A DNA stretch of 64,000 nt from Proteobacteria bacterium UBA2133 (GTDB taxonomy: Bacteria > Pseudomonadota > Gammaproteobacteria > Arenicellales > UBA868): positions 19,697 to 83,696 of the forward strand of contig DCXP01000006.1 in assembly GCA_002327725.1 (NCBI GenBank), written 5' to 3'. The notes under the pieces were generated by a model that did not search any database, was not told where the DNA came from, and saw nothing but the letters and a program-made list of their open reading frames with translations. This document shows, one piece after another, positions 34,709 to 42,944 of this stretch (position 1 is its first letter; every line of letters begins with the position of its first letter). The position numbers were made by a program, and so were the translations under genes.

Positions 34709-36235
34709 TCAGGCCATCTCGGCACCCATTGATTGGTAATGCCCGCGCAGTGTGGCCAGTTCCTTTTCGACACGCTCTGGATGCCAGTCTGCTTCAGCGG
34801 CCATCGCCTGTGCACACTCGCGCGTGAGCTCGTCACCGGGATAACCAAGCTCACCGATGGTCGTTCTGCGGAGTACAAAATCTGCCAGATGGATTGCCAT
34901 TTCGTCGCGCACCGCTTTTTGCACGAGTTGCGGTATTGGACGCGCCGCATCAGTAGGGTCAATGGGTAACCGGTCGGAAGTGCTCAAAGAATTCCGACGC
35001 CCCAGCATGGTGCCAACCAGACTGACGACTCCCTTTGCAAGCTCAAATGATTCGGTGTACTTCACGCCCTGCACAACGATCAGACCTTCATTGCCGTTCT
35101 GTCGTGATCCCGGCCGGATCGACGCTTTCTTTTCGATCCGGGCAACCGGCCCGGCCGAATCCTGATCTGCCGGCACAACTCCCACATGACCCATGCTGAC
35201 GTCGGCTATGGTGAGGTTGGCATCCGGGCATAACTGTCGCGCCTGTGCCAGCATCAGGTTGATCTCGTCTTTGTTCACCGACAGGGTCTCTGGCAGCCCC
35301 TCCAGCGCGAAGTAGAAAGTCCCAAATAACGTGTGATCCGAATAGGGAACAAAGAAAAAGTAGCGCGACTCAGGGCTTGCAGAAATCTCACCGGTCAAAG
35401 CGTCCTGGGTACCCGGCAATCCCACAGCGTAATCCCCACAGAGCGCGCGGGATAACACAAGATTGGTCGCCTTCAGCCAACAGCCGCCGCGGCTTTCCTC
35501 CAACCCGTGCGTCCGGTTTTGCAGTCGGGCGTGGCCCGTTGCCGCCGCATCAATCACCAGTTTCGCGCGGATGGCGAGTTTTTCTCCTGTCTCGCAATCG
35601 ATCGCTTCGACCCCGCAGATCTTGTCGGCGTGATTCAGGTAGCGCTTGGCCCGTGTGTAGTTACAGGCAATACCTCCCGCCTGAACGGCGCTTTTGATCA
35701 GCGCGATCGAGAAACGTCCGGCATTATGGATAAGGCCGTCATACCACAGGGCCGCGCCTGTGCTGAAGGCAGATCTGTCACCGGCAAAAACCGGTCCCAG
35801 TTTTCGCTGGGGCAGAACGGCCCCGGGCGGTAACGCGCTGGCTTTGGGTAATCCCCAGTTTCGATCCAGGCTGATCCAGTCATTGAGACACAGCGCGGCG
35901 CGCATCGGCATCGCATGCTGTAGGCCACGTCTCGCGGTAGGGATCAGAAATCCCTGGGGTCTGACCAGATCGGGCGCCAACTGCATAAACTTTCTTCGGG
36001 CCCTGATGGAGCGACGCATCCGGCCAAGATCACCGGTTTGCAGATAGCGCAGCCCCCCGTGAATCACCTTGAGGCTATTGGCAGAAGTCGCGCCGGCGAA
36101 GTCGTCTTTCTCGATAAGTGCCGCCTTCAATCCGGCATGGGCCAGTTCGTAGAACACCGCGATTCCCTGAATGCCGCCACCGACCACGAGCGCATCAAAC
36201 TCGCGATCGGCCAGATCGTCAATTCGTCGGCGCAT
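34709..36235 (-). CDS. FAD-dependent glycerol-3-phosphate dehydrogenase family protein
   Basis: 508 aa. The N-terminal FAD-binding motif is 'ALVVGGGIQGIAVFYELAHAG' (split; GxGxxG near residues 19-24), followed by the GlpD-type 'FAGATSANSLKVIHGGLRYLQ', 'VIDAAATGHARLQ' and 'YFFFVPYSDHTLFGT'. Its C-terminal region matches the GlpD cap ('RDEMAIHLADFVLRRT'). Classical GlpD oxidises glycerol-3-phosphate at the membrane and feeds quinone. Here it is the last gene of a run with a glycosyltransferase and a hydrolase-methyltransferase fusion, so a dedicated role on another glycerol-phosphate or sugar substrate is possible. Confidence 0.85.
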   Translation of the reverse strand: MRRRIDDLADREFDALVVGGGIQGIAVFYELAHAGLKAALIEKDDFAGATSANSLKVIHGGLRYLQTGDLGRMRRSIRARRKFMQLAPDLVRPQGFLIPTARRGLQHAMPMRAALCLNDWISLDRNWGLPKASALPPGAVLPQRKLGPVFAGDRSAFSTGAALWYDGLIHNAGRFSIALIKSAVQAGGIACNYTRAKRYLNHADKICGVEAIDCETGEKLAIRAKLVIDAAATGHARLQNRTHGLEESRGGCWLKATNLVLSRALCGDYAVGLPGTQDALTGEISASPESRYFFFVPYSDHTLFGTFYFALEGLPETLSVNKDEINLMLAQARQLCPDANLTIADVSMGHVGVVPADQDSAGPVARIEKKASIRPGSRQNGNEGLIVVQGVKYTESFELAKGVVSLVGTMLGRRNSLSTSDRLPIDPTDAARPIPQLVQKAVRDEMAIHLADFVLRRTTIGELGYPGDELTRECAQAMAAEADWHPERVEKELATLRGHYQSMGAEMA

Positions 36236-36243
36236 AAACCTGC

Positions 36244-37407
36244 CTAACCCGGTAGCGGTCCGGATTCCCCGTACAGTTCATTGACGGTTGCCTGGAATCG
36301 TGAAAACGAAAACCGCGTCCTCGCAAGTGACTGACCGGCCTGGCCCAAGGTTTGCCGCAACGACTGATCAGCCGCCAGCTGATTGAAGCCCTGTGCGAGC
36401 GCGTCGGGCGTGGGATCGACCAGAAGAGCACAGCCCGGGTCCAGTACCTGGGTGTGCGAAGAGATATCCGTCGCGATGATGGGCCGACCCGAGTCCAGAT
36501 AGGAAAAAATCTTCATCGGGGTATTGACCCCTTTCAGCCGGGGAGAGACCAGAATATCCGCCTGCGAAAGATAGTCATTGAGCTGACTGACGGGCCTTGG
36601 CCCCAGAAAATATACGCGTTGACTGATCCCCAGTGAAGATGCTTTCGCCTGATAATCTGCCAGGTCCGCGGGGCTGCCGCCGATCAGCACAAGGCTCAGG
36701 TCGCACTGGGGGTCCACCCTGGCAAATCCGGCCAGCAGCAAATCCAGTCCCTGGTACGGCTCAAGGTTACCGACATAAAGTGCCAGTAACCCACTGACGG
36801 ACAGAAGTTGGCGGAGCCGGTCAACAGGCTGTCCCGAGTTATCGTCCACGGCCAGCGCGAAATCCTCAAGCAGTACCACTTGCTCCGGAGCCTTGACCTG
36901 GCAGGCCCGGTCGACCAGTTGCTGACAGACCGGCACCACAACATCCGCACGTTTCAGCGCGAGCCGTTCCAGGGCATCCAGCGGGTAGGAAAGAAAACGA
37001 AGCCCGATCCATTTCTCGCGCAACTGGTCGGGCATTGATGAATCCATGTCGTAGACAACACACGCGCGATGCAGAAAACGGGTTGCCAAGGCAAGGAAAA
37101 CCGACTCTTCCCCGGCGTGGACGACATCGTACTGCTCCCTGGCCAGACGTCGCAGCAGCGAGAAAAACAGGCAAAGATCACACAGCAGTTTTGCCATCGA
37201 AAAACCGATCGGGATACGCCGGATAAACCACAGCCTCGGAATCCGGAAAATCCTCAAGCCTGCGATTGCAACGTCTTCTCCCAGATGAAAAGTCAAAAGG
37301 TCCACGTGATGACCGGCTTCACACAGGGTCTTGGCGAGCATTCTCACCGCGATAGGCGTGCCCCGCTCCTGATAAAAAGGCTGTGGCGCTAAGAGCAGAA
37401 TGCGCAC
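36244..37407 (-). CDS. GT4-family glycosyltransferase
   Basis: 387 aa, GT-B fold: N-terminal 'MRILLLAPQPFYQERGTPIA' with the conserved glycine/proline loop, and C-terminal nucleotide-sugar domain with 'LYVGNLEPYQGLDLLL', 'VYFLGPRP' and 'SPRLKGVNTPMKIFSYLDSG', where the Pro-Met-Lys stretch takes the place of the usual E-x7-E donor site. Probably transfers a sugar at the cytoplasmic face of the membrane. It lies 4 bases after the fusion gene and 8 bases before the GlpD-like gene, so the three are likely one operon. Donor and acceptor unknown. Confidence 0.87.
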   Translation of the reverse strand: MRILLLAPQPFYQERGTPIAVRMLAKTLCEAGHHVDLLTFHLGEDVAIAGLRIFRIPRLWFIRRIPIGFSMAKLLCDLCLFFSLLRRLAREQYDVVHAGEESVFLALATRFLHRACVVYDMDSSMPDQLREKWIGLRFLSYPLDALERLALKRADVVVPVCQQLVDRACQVKAPEQVVLLEDFALAVDDNSGQPVDRLRQLLSVSGLLALYVGNLEPYQGLDLLLAGFARVDPQCDLSLVLIGGSPADLADYQAKASSLGISQRVYFLGPRPVSQLNDYLSQADILVSPRLKGVNTPMKIFSYLDSGRPIIATDISSHTQVLDPGCALLVDPTPDALAQGFNQLAADQSLRQTLGQAGQSLARTRFSFSRFQATVNELYGESGPLPG

Positions 37408-37411
37408 GGGC

Positions 37412-38974
37412 TCAGGTATCCGGACGCCGGTTAAGGCGAAGGATCACAGGGCTGCCAAGGAGCGACGTCAACCGCGTCAGTTGTGCCCATTGCTCCAGTT
37501 TCTGCAACAGCGCCGATGCTCCAAACCAGCGGTGCAGAAACATCGGCAGAAAGAACTGGGCAGAACGGGCAACGGCTTCGAAGCCGTGGAATGAAAACTG
37601 CGCAGCCAGTTTCCTGCCCGAAAAACTGTGGTAGGTCCGGGTATTATGCTCAATCAATTTCTTCAGTCCGAACAGCAAAGGCGTCAGGGCATTGAGGCTG
37701 TACCAGCTTGGGTAGTCGATGATCACCGTGCGGTCTGCGACCCGGCAGAACTCCGCGAAGAGGCGCTTGCGGTTCTCGATGTGCGAGATCAACCGCACCG
37801 ATATCAGGCAATCGAAGCTCCTGTCGGCAAACGGCATCGCCAGAAGATTACCGGTGGTGAAAACAAAATTCGGATGCGCTGCAAAAGGCGTCAGTCGCTG
37901 CCGACAGCGCTCATCACTGGCCAGCACGGTAACCCGGTATCCCCCCCGTAAGAGCTGGCCGGTCAACTGCCCATGCCCGCCTCCTACATCAAGAACATGT
38001 TTGCCGACCGATGGGCTGAGCACCCTTGCCAGGGCATCGGCCTGGACTTGCAGCATATATGCGCCCACGGGCCCCGCGAAGCGCCTGGCATAGTCCTCGC
38101 TGGAGGTTTCTATGTCGGGAGTTTCCGTGGCACCGCCATCCCCACGGGACTTATCCCGCGGGGGCATGCCCGATGACTTCAGCCCTTGACGCTGTTTCAC
38201 AAAGGTTTTGAGTCCCTGCAGTTGTCCGAAGCGCTCGGGTGACGGACCGTGCCCCTCCAGCGCCTCGCGGATATAGGCGCCTGGATGAGCGGCATCGATT
38301 GGGCCCGGCAGATAAACGCCGAAGGTACCGATGCGTTGTTCATCGCCCGGTATCGGAAGCGGGTCGCTGCCCGCGATCACTTTGCCCCCGAGACGCTCCA
38401 CCCGGTCAAACAGATCCGGCCGCGGCCAGAAAAACGGTCGCGAACCGTTGTCGCTGAGTAACCACGCACCCGGGTCCTGATCCACCGCTTCAGCCAGCAG
38501 CCGGCCGCGCCGGCCCAGCCACTTACCCACCCCCCAAGGCAATACCGCCAGCGCACCGGCTGCCCGTATATCGCCCAGGGTTTGCTGAAGGCTCCTGCCG
38601 TCTGCGAAGGCCTGGTCGGTCAGAAGCGCGGAGACTTCAACACGCTCGCGGGTCTCGACCTGCCTTCCGGCAATCACAAAGATACTGGCTTGATCTTCCC
38701 GCTGCAGCCGCACGGCGTGGGCTTCTTCGGTGGGAAAAACGCGCCAGCCACCGAGGCTTTCATTGGCCTCACCACACCTCAGGAGTGACAAAAAAAATTC
38801 ATGGTCGGCGCTTTCGGTGAGGAGCAGAACCGAAGCGACTGTCTCATGCCCTGACCCTGCGGCCTGCGCAAGAAAATTGGCGTGAACGCCATCAAACAGG
38901 GTGGATGTGTCATGACAGGGATAAACGTGAACATGGCTGTCAACCATAACCACCGGGGCTGATGCTTTTTTCAT
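37412..38974 (-). CDS. PHP-like hydrolase fused to an SAM-dependent methyltransferase
   Basis: 520 aa in one open frame. Residues about 1-265 form a metallohydrolase-like domain starting 'VDSHVHVYP' (metal-binding HxH) and containing 'SDNGSRPFFWPRPDLFDR' and 'AGSDPLPIPGDEQRIGTFG', features I associate with PHP-type proteins in polysaccharide gene clusters. After a charged linker (about 266-300) comes a class I methyltransferase: 'VLDVGGGHGQLT', 'NLLAMPFADRSFDCLISVRL'. AAGGCGGA lies just before the ATG. First gene of the operon with the GT4 and GlpD-like genes. An internal ATG in the linker could also initiate the methyltransferase alone. Confidence 0.8.
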   Translation of the reverse strand: MKKASAPVVMVDSHVHVYPCHDTSTLFDGVHANFLAQAAGSGHETVASVLLLTESADHEFFLSLLRCGEANESLGGWRVFPTEEAHAVRLQREDQASIFVIAGRQVETRERVEVSALLTDQAFADGRSLQQTLGDIRAAGALAVLPWGVGKWLGRRGRLLAEAVDQDPGAWLLSDNGSRPFFWPRPDLFDRVERLGGKVIAGSDPLPIPGDEQRIGTFGVYLPGPIDAAHPGAYIREALEGHGPSPERFGQLQGLKTFVKQRQGLKSSGMPPRDKSRGDGGATETPDIETSSEDYARRFAGPVGAYMLQVQADALARVLSPSVGKHVLDVGGGHGQLTGQLLRGGYRVTVLASDERCRQRLTPFAAHPNFVFTTGNLLAMPFADRSFDCLISVRLISHIENRKRLFAEFCRVADRTVIIDYPSWYSLNALTPLLFGLKKLIEHNTRTYHSFSGRKLAAQFSFHGFEAVARSAQFFLPMFLHRWFGASALLQKLEQWAQLTRLTSLLGSPVILRLNRRPDT

Positions 38975-39189
38975 TCCGCCTTGGGAGAAACTAGAAGTCG
39001 CGACAAAGAGTCATGAGCAGAAGATCTGCTGGATGCCCGCGGCTGCCGGGAGCAATTGGGAATTCTCCAGCCGGCGGGCCCGATCTATCGGGACAGGGTA
39101 ATGGCATCGAGACATAATCACAACAAGCGCTGTTTCCGGACCGGGGTCAATCCCGAGGAGGCACCGGCCGTCAGGCGCTGCATCGGGCG
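38975..39189. other. 215-bp gap, promoter region of the fusion operon
   Basis: Lies between the start of the fusion gene and the end of the MttB-like gene, both on the minus strand. Apart from the ribosome site at its lower edge, I see no clear promoter boxes, hairpin terminator or coding remnant. Confidence 0.5.
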
Positions 39190-40761
39190 TCAGAAATCGG
39201 TGGGGGCGCCGCCCTCGCGCTTTCGCCGCTCGACAAAATCCTCCAGCGCTTCGCGGACACCTGCGTCCATGGGCGGTGTTTCATACCGCGCCAGCATTTC
39301 TTTAAAGATTCTGTTGGCGCGCTGCGGGGTTGCAACAGCGCCCGCCTGCTCCCAGCTTTCGAAATTGCGCCAGTCAGAAAGAAAAGGGCTGTAGAACGCA
39401 GTCTTGTACCGTTCCTGGGTGTGATCGGCCCCAAGGAAATGACCTGAGGGACCGACGTCTCGAATGGCTTCCAGGGCAAGGTCTTCTTCAGTGACGCTGA
39501 CGGGTTGATGGTAGTGGATGAACTGCTGGAGCATTTCGCAGTCAATCACGAGTTTCTCGAAACTCGCGCAGAGCCCGCCCTCCATCCATCCCGCCGCGTG
39601 ATAGATGATATTGGCGTTGGCGCTGGAGCACGCCCACAAAGATGAAGCGCTCTCCCAGGTGGCCTGCGCATCCACACAGTTGGTTGCATTGGCATTGGAA
39701 GCACGCCACGGCAATCCATAGTAACGCGCCATCTGGCCCGACATCTGCGTGGCGCGGCAGTATTCCGGGGTGCCAAACGCCGGCGCACCTGACTTCATGT
39801 CCACATTCGAAGTGAAAGAACCGTAGGCCACAGGTGCCCCCGGACGCACCAGCTGCAGCAGCACGATCGCTGCCAGACACTCCGCCGTCTGCTGGGCGAT
39901 CGCTCCGGCAAGCGTAATCGGCGCCATGGCACCAGCCAGGGTAAACGGCGTCACGATCACCAGTTGATTCTGTTTCGCCAGTCGCATCGCGCCGTCGAGC
40001 ATCGGCCAGTCATGCTTGAGCGGTGAGGACGAATTGATGTTGGTAAACATGCGGGGCGTCTCGGCAAAACCCGTTTCATCCAGCCCCGCTGCAATACGGA
40101 CCATGACCATTGCATCCTCGATGCGCTCCACTCCCAGCGCATAGGCGTGAACGAGCTTGTCGGTCAGGGTGAGCATGTCAAAGAGACAATCAAGGTGGCG
40201 GATCGACGGGTGCAAATCCACCGGTTCCACCGGGTAACCGCCGTTAAAGTGGATGCAGTTGAAGCTCTGCGTTAGCCTCAGAAGGTTCTGGTAGTCAGCA
40301 CGGTGGCCGACCCGCCGCCCATGATCCAGATCCGAGACATTCGGCGGGCTCGCGACCTGGCCAAAAGCCGCATAGGCCTCCCCGAACACCAGCGCGCGAT
40401 CTTCGTTGCGGGGCGTCAGTACGATCCGCTTGGGCGCCCTGGCGATCTGCTCCATGACCAGCGCCCGGTCCATTCTGACCGTGACGGAATCGGTTCGGAC
40501 ATCACATCCCGCCTGCTTGAGAATCTCCCGGGCCTCGTCATGCAGAAAATCAATGCCGATCTCCTCGAGAATCTGCATCGCCGCATCATGAACCCGCTCG
40601 ACCCCCTCGGCATCCAGCGGCTCTGTCGGCGCATCGGCATATTGCGGCTGGCCCCACGGCAACTGCGGTAGATGGCCGGATGTGGGTGCATTGGTGCGAT
40701 TCTTTCTCCGGCGGCGGGTACCGGACGGGGTGGCTGAAGACGGCTGATCTGATTCCATCAT
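39190..40761 (-). CDS. MttB-superfamily (trimethylamine methyltransferase-like) protein, non-pyrrolysine
   Basis: 523 aa, COG5598 family: 'ILEEIGIDFLHDEAREILKQ', 'HFNGGYPVEPVDLHPS', 'TPFTLAGAMAPITLAGA', 'GPSGHFLGADHTQERYK'. Family knowledge: methanogen MttB uses pyrrolysine at an in-frame amber, while the many bacterial members lack it and include glycine-betaine:corrinoid methyltransferases. This frame has no internal stop. No corrinoid-binding protein or reactivase lies next to it in the window, so the methyl acceptor is unclear. Start is one of two adjacent ATGs (40761, 40758); the N-terminus is basic and disordered-looking. Confidence 0.88.
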   Translation of the reverse strand: MMESDQPSSATPSGTRRRRKNRTNAPTSGHLPQLPWGQPQYADAPTEPLDAEGVERVHDAAMQILEEIGIDFLHDEAREILKQAGCDVRTDSVTVRMDRALVMEQIARAPKRIVLTPRNEDRALVFGEAYAAFGQVASPPNVSDLDHGRRVGHRADYQNLLRLTQSFNCIHFNGGYPVEPVDLHPSIRHLDCLFDMLTLTDKLVHAYALGVERIEDAMVMVRIAAGLDETGFAETPRMFTNINSSSPLKHDWPMLDGAMRLAKQNQLVIVTPFTLAGAMAPITLAGAIAQQTAECLAAIVLLQLVRPGAPVAYGSFTSNVDMKSGAPAFGTPEYCRATQMSGQMARYYGLPWRASNANATNCVDAQATWESASSLWACSSANANIIYHAAGWMEGGLCASFEKLVIDCEMLQQFIHYHQPVSVTEEDLALEAIRDVGPSGHFLGADHTQERYKTAFYSPFLSDWRNFESWEQAGAVATPQRANRIFKEMLARYETPPMDAGVREALEDFVERRKREGGAPTDF

Positions 40762-40921
40762 TTAAGCACCTGTGACGCTGACGGGATGACTATCCACCTT
40801 AAAGCCACAGCCGAACAATACGCGCCGACGACACGGACCCTCGCATCCGGAGCTGGAGCGGCATTGGCAGATCCACAGCACCGCTCTTCACACCGCGGGT
40901 ACTCAGTTCACTAAAAGACCA

Positions 40922-41452
40922 TTACTGCCGATGCTCGAGCAGCCGGGGCATCAGTTCAACCAGATTGCATGGGTGGGTACGATAATCCAGTTGGTTGACC
41001 AGCAGTTTGTCCCAGGCGGTGGCACAGGCCCCGGAAGACCCCGGCAATGAGAACAGATAAGTGCCGTTGGCGACTCCTGCAACGGCTCGCGATTGCAGCG
41101 ATGAGGTTCCGATCTCCTCGAAGGATACCGCCCGGAAAATCTCGCCGAAGCCCTCCAGTTCTTTTTCCAGCAGCGGTTTGACCGCTTCCGGTGTACCGTC
41201 AAATCCGGTGACTCCCGTGCCGCCGGTCATGAGGATCACCTGAACATCAGGATCGGCGATCCAGCGCGAGACCACTGCGCGGATTTGAAAGACGTTATCG
41301 GGCACGATCACTTTTTCGACAAGCTGGTGGCCGGCTTCCTGGAGCCGGCTGACCAGCAATTTGCCGGACTTGTCATCAGCTTCGGTGCGCGAATCCGAGG
41401 CCGTCATGACCGCGATCGGCACTGCTACAAATTCACGTGCTTGAGTCGACAT
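40922..41452 (-). CDS. moaB: Molybdopterin biosynthesis protein MoaB
   Basis: 176 aa. 'VPIAVMTASDSRTEADDKSG', 'VQVILMTGGTGVTGFDGTPE' and 'RAVAGVANGTYLFSLPGS' match MoaB/MogA, which adenylates molybdopterin before metal insertion. ATG at 41452 gives 'MSTQAREFVAVPIAV', in line with E. coli MoaB. An ATG at 41464 is an alternative and the frame to 41506 is probably untranslated. Divergent from moaD-moaE. Confidence 0.94.
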   Translation of the reverse strand: MSTQAREFVAVPIAVMTASDSRTEADDKSGKLLVSRLQEAGHQLVEKVIVPDNVFQIRAVVSRWIADPDVQVILMTGGTGVTGFDGTPEAVKPLLEKELEGFGEIFRAVSFEEIGTSSLQSRAVAGVANGTYLFSLPGSSGACATAWDKLLVNQLDYRTHPCNLVELMPRLLEHRQ

Positions 41453-41467
41453 TACCGTTACCATTGC

Positions 41468-41496
41468 TTGTGGCCTGCGTTTTCCCGGCCTATTAT
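41468..41496 (+). promoter_or_regulatory. Putative promoter for moaD-moaE
   Basis: TTGTGG (41468-41473), a 17-bp spacer and TATTAT (41491-41496), 46 bases before the moaD ATG in the moaB/moaD divergent gap. Confidence 0.48.
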
Positions 41497-41541
41497 AGAA
41501 CTGCACGAGACGCCTTTCGCCTTGAGATCAATCCCGTTCCC

Positions 41542-41772
41542 ATGACTATCAACGTTCGATTCTTTGCCAGCTTACGTGAGCGCATCGGCCAGGCAACGAT
41601 GACGCTTGACGCAGACGGTATCACCACGGCCCGCGATGTCTGGAAGGCCGTCAGCGGTGAGTCCCCCGACGAAGAGATGCTGGTCGCCATTAACAAGGAA
41701 TACGCCGGCCTCGATCGTGCCGTTGCCGACGGTGATGAAGTGGCGTTTTTCCCGCCCGTGACCGGGGGCTGA
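41542..41772 (+). CDS. moaD: Molybdopterin synthase small subunit
   Basis: 76 aa, ubiquitin-like fold, ending in the essential Gly-Gly ('FFPPVTGG') that carries the thiocarboxylate sulfur. 'INVRFFASLRERIG' is typical. ATG at 41542 was chosen as it gives the standard length; the longer frame to 41437 overlaps moaB. moaE begins 7 bases after its stop. Confidence 0.95.
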   Translation: MTINVRFFASLRERIGQATMTLDADGITTARDVWKAVSGESPDEEMLVAINKEYAGLDRAVADGDEVAFFPPVTGG

Positions 41773-41779
41773 CCACCCA

Positions 41780-42214
41780 ATGACCGTCGAGATTCGCGAG
41801 CACCCGTTTGATCCCTGGCAGACTGTCTCGGAGTATCGCTCAAATCATCTCGTTGCGGGCAAAAGCGGCGCCAGCGCGGTGTTTGTCGGCACCATGCGCG
41901 ACTTCAATGAAGGAGACGAGGTTCAGGCGATGGTGCTCGAACACTATCCCGGCATGACCGAACAGCAGCTTAAGGACATGCGCGACCAGGCCGTATCCAA
42001 GCATGATCTGGAGGACGCGCTGGTGGTCCATCGCGTAGGCACCGTTCATCCCGGCGACGATATTGTGCTGGTGGCGGCTTTTTCTGCGCATCGAAAAGCG
42101 GCCCTTGATGCCTGCCGGGAAATGATGGAGGTTCTCAAGTCCACCGCTCCGTTCTGGAAAAAAGAGACCCTGGCCCAAGGAGAGCGTTGGGTTGAAAGAA
42201 ATACCCCGCGCTGA
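41780..42214 (+). CDS. moaE: Molybdopterin synthase catalytic subunit
   Basis: 144 aa. Together with MoaD it inserts two sulfurs into cyclic pyranopterin monophosphate. Signature segments are 'GASAVFVGTMRDFNEGDEV', 'MVLEHYPGMTEQQL', 'HRVGTVHPGDDIVLVA' and 'PFWKKET' with the catalytic lysines. Convergent with the methyltransferase gene at 42238; no terminator hairpin is obvious in the 23-bp gap. Confidence 0.96.
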   Translation: MTVEIREHPFDPWQTVSEYRSNHLVAGKSGASAVFVGTMRDFNEGDEVQAMVLEHYPGMTEQQLKDMRDQAVSKHDLEDALVVHRVGTVHPGDDIVLVAAFSAHRKAALDACREMMEVLKSTAPFWKKETLAQGERWVERNTPR

Positions 42215-42237
42215 AAGTTCGGCTCCGGCCTCGTGAC

Positions 42238-42807
42238 CTAAGCCGGTCGCCTGGCGGCAATCCAGGATGCATTTTCTTTTGGGTCATCGCCATCAGAAAG
42301 TGTAAGCACATCCAGCATCGAAAAATGCTCGGCCAACTCTCCTGGCTGCAGCAGGTACAGCGGGTTGAAAGCCGGCGCCTTGTTGAGATGGTGCACATTG
42401 AACGTGCTGTAGAACAAAAGCCCTCCGGGGGCGAGTATTGCCGCCATCGGCCCCAGAAGATCTCGGTTCAGGTATAGAAAACAGCAGACCAGTGACCAGG
42501 GCCCGGCCGGCAAGTCGCCGATACCAAGGTCCGCCTCGATGGTGCTGATGCTGACGCCCTCGCGTTCTGCAAGTTTCTGGCCCAGGGCAAGACCCACCGC
42601 ACTGCAGTCAACAGCCGTGACGTCAAAACCCTGGGTCGCAAGATACACCGCGGCATGGCAGGCACCCGCCGCCACATCGAGTGCAGTGCGCGGCTGGCTG
42701 AGTTGTGCGATGGTGTTCTTATACCGTTTAAGCAAAGGTTCCACGCGCAGCGCCGGGGCAAGACCTGCCGTGCGGTACTTGTCATCCCAGCGCGAAGGGC
42801 CGCTCAC
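42238..42807 (-). CDS. Class I SAM-dependent methyltransferase
   Basis: 189 aa. The SAM-binding motif 'ALDVAAGACHAAVYLATQG' is a variant of the DxGxGxG loop (Ala-Ala-Gly-Ala-Cys). Next are 'VTAVDCSAVGL' and 'LVCCFLYLNRDLL'. It resembles small TehB/UbiE-like methyltransferases; substrate unknown. GTG at 42807 overlaps the stop of a 46-codon ORF (GTGA), and that ORF abuts moeA, so this gene is probably translated as the distal part of the moaC-moeA operon. Confidence 0.85.
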   Translation of the reverse strand: MSGPSRWDDKYRTAGLAPALRVEPLLKRYKNTIAQLSQPRTALDVAAGACHAAVYLATQGFDVTAVDCSAVGLALGQKLAEREGVSISTIEADLGIGDLPAGPWSLVCCFLYLNRDLLGPMAAILAPGGLLFYSTFNVHHLNKAPAFNPLYLLQPGELAEHFSMLDVLTLSDGDDPKENASWIAARRPA

Positions 42808-42944
42808 CTCGCTTTGACCGCGTGCAAGATCTGGTTAAGCCATGCCCGTTCGGCGTGTCTGAGCGTATCGGCGATATCAGCCTTGGCGCGGACCGAGTCC
42901 GTTGTCCAGGCTTTGGGGTGATCCACCCTTACCCGGGTCAGCAT
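42804..42944 (-). CDS. Small 46-residue ORF between moeA and a methyltransferase gene
   Basis: Reads 'MLTRVRVDHPKAWTTDSVRA' at the N-terminus and ends 'WLNQILHAVKAR'; mostly helical and charged, with no membrane segment or Cys. Its ATG follows the moeA TGA with no gap (TGAATG), and its own TGA overlaps the GTG of the methyltransferase by 4 bases. Both junctions are the kind made by translational coupling, which is the main evidence that it is real. Family unknown. Confidence 0.62.
   Translation of the reverse strand: MLTRVRVDHPKAWTTDSVRAKADIADTLRHAERAWLNQILHAVKAR

Noticed and set aside
39190..40761. Pyrrolysine (in-frame amber) in the MttB homologue
   Set aside because: The 523-codon frame contains no internal stop, so it is a non-pyrrolysine member.
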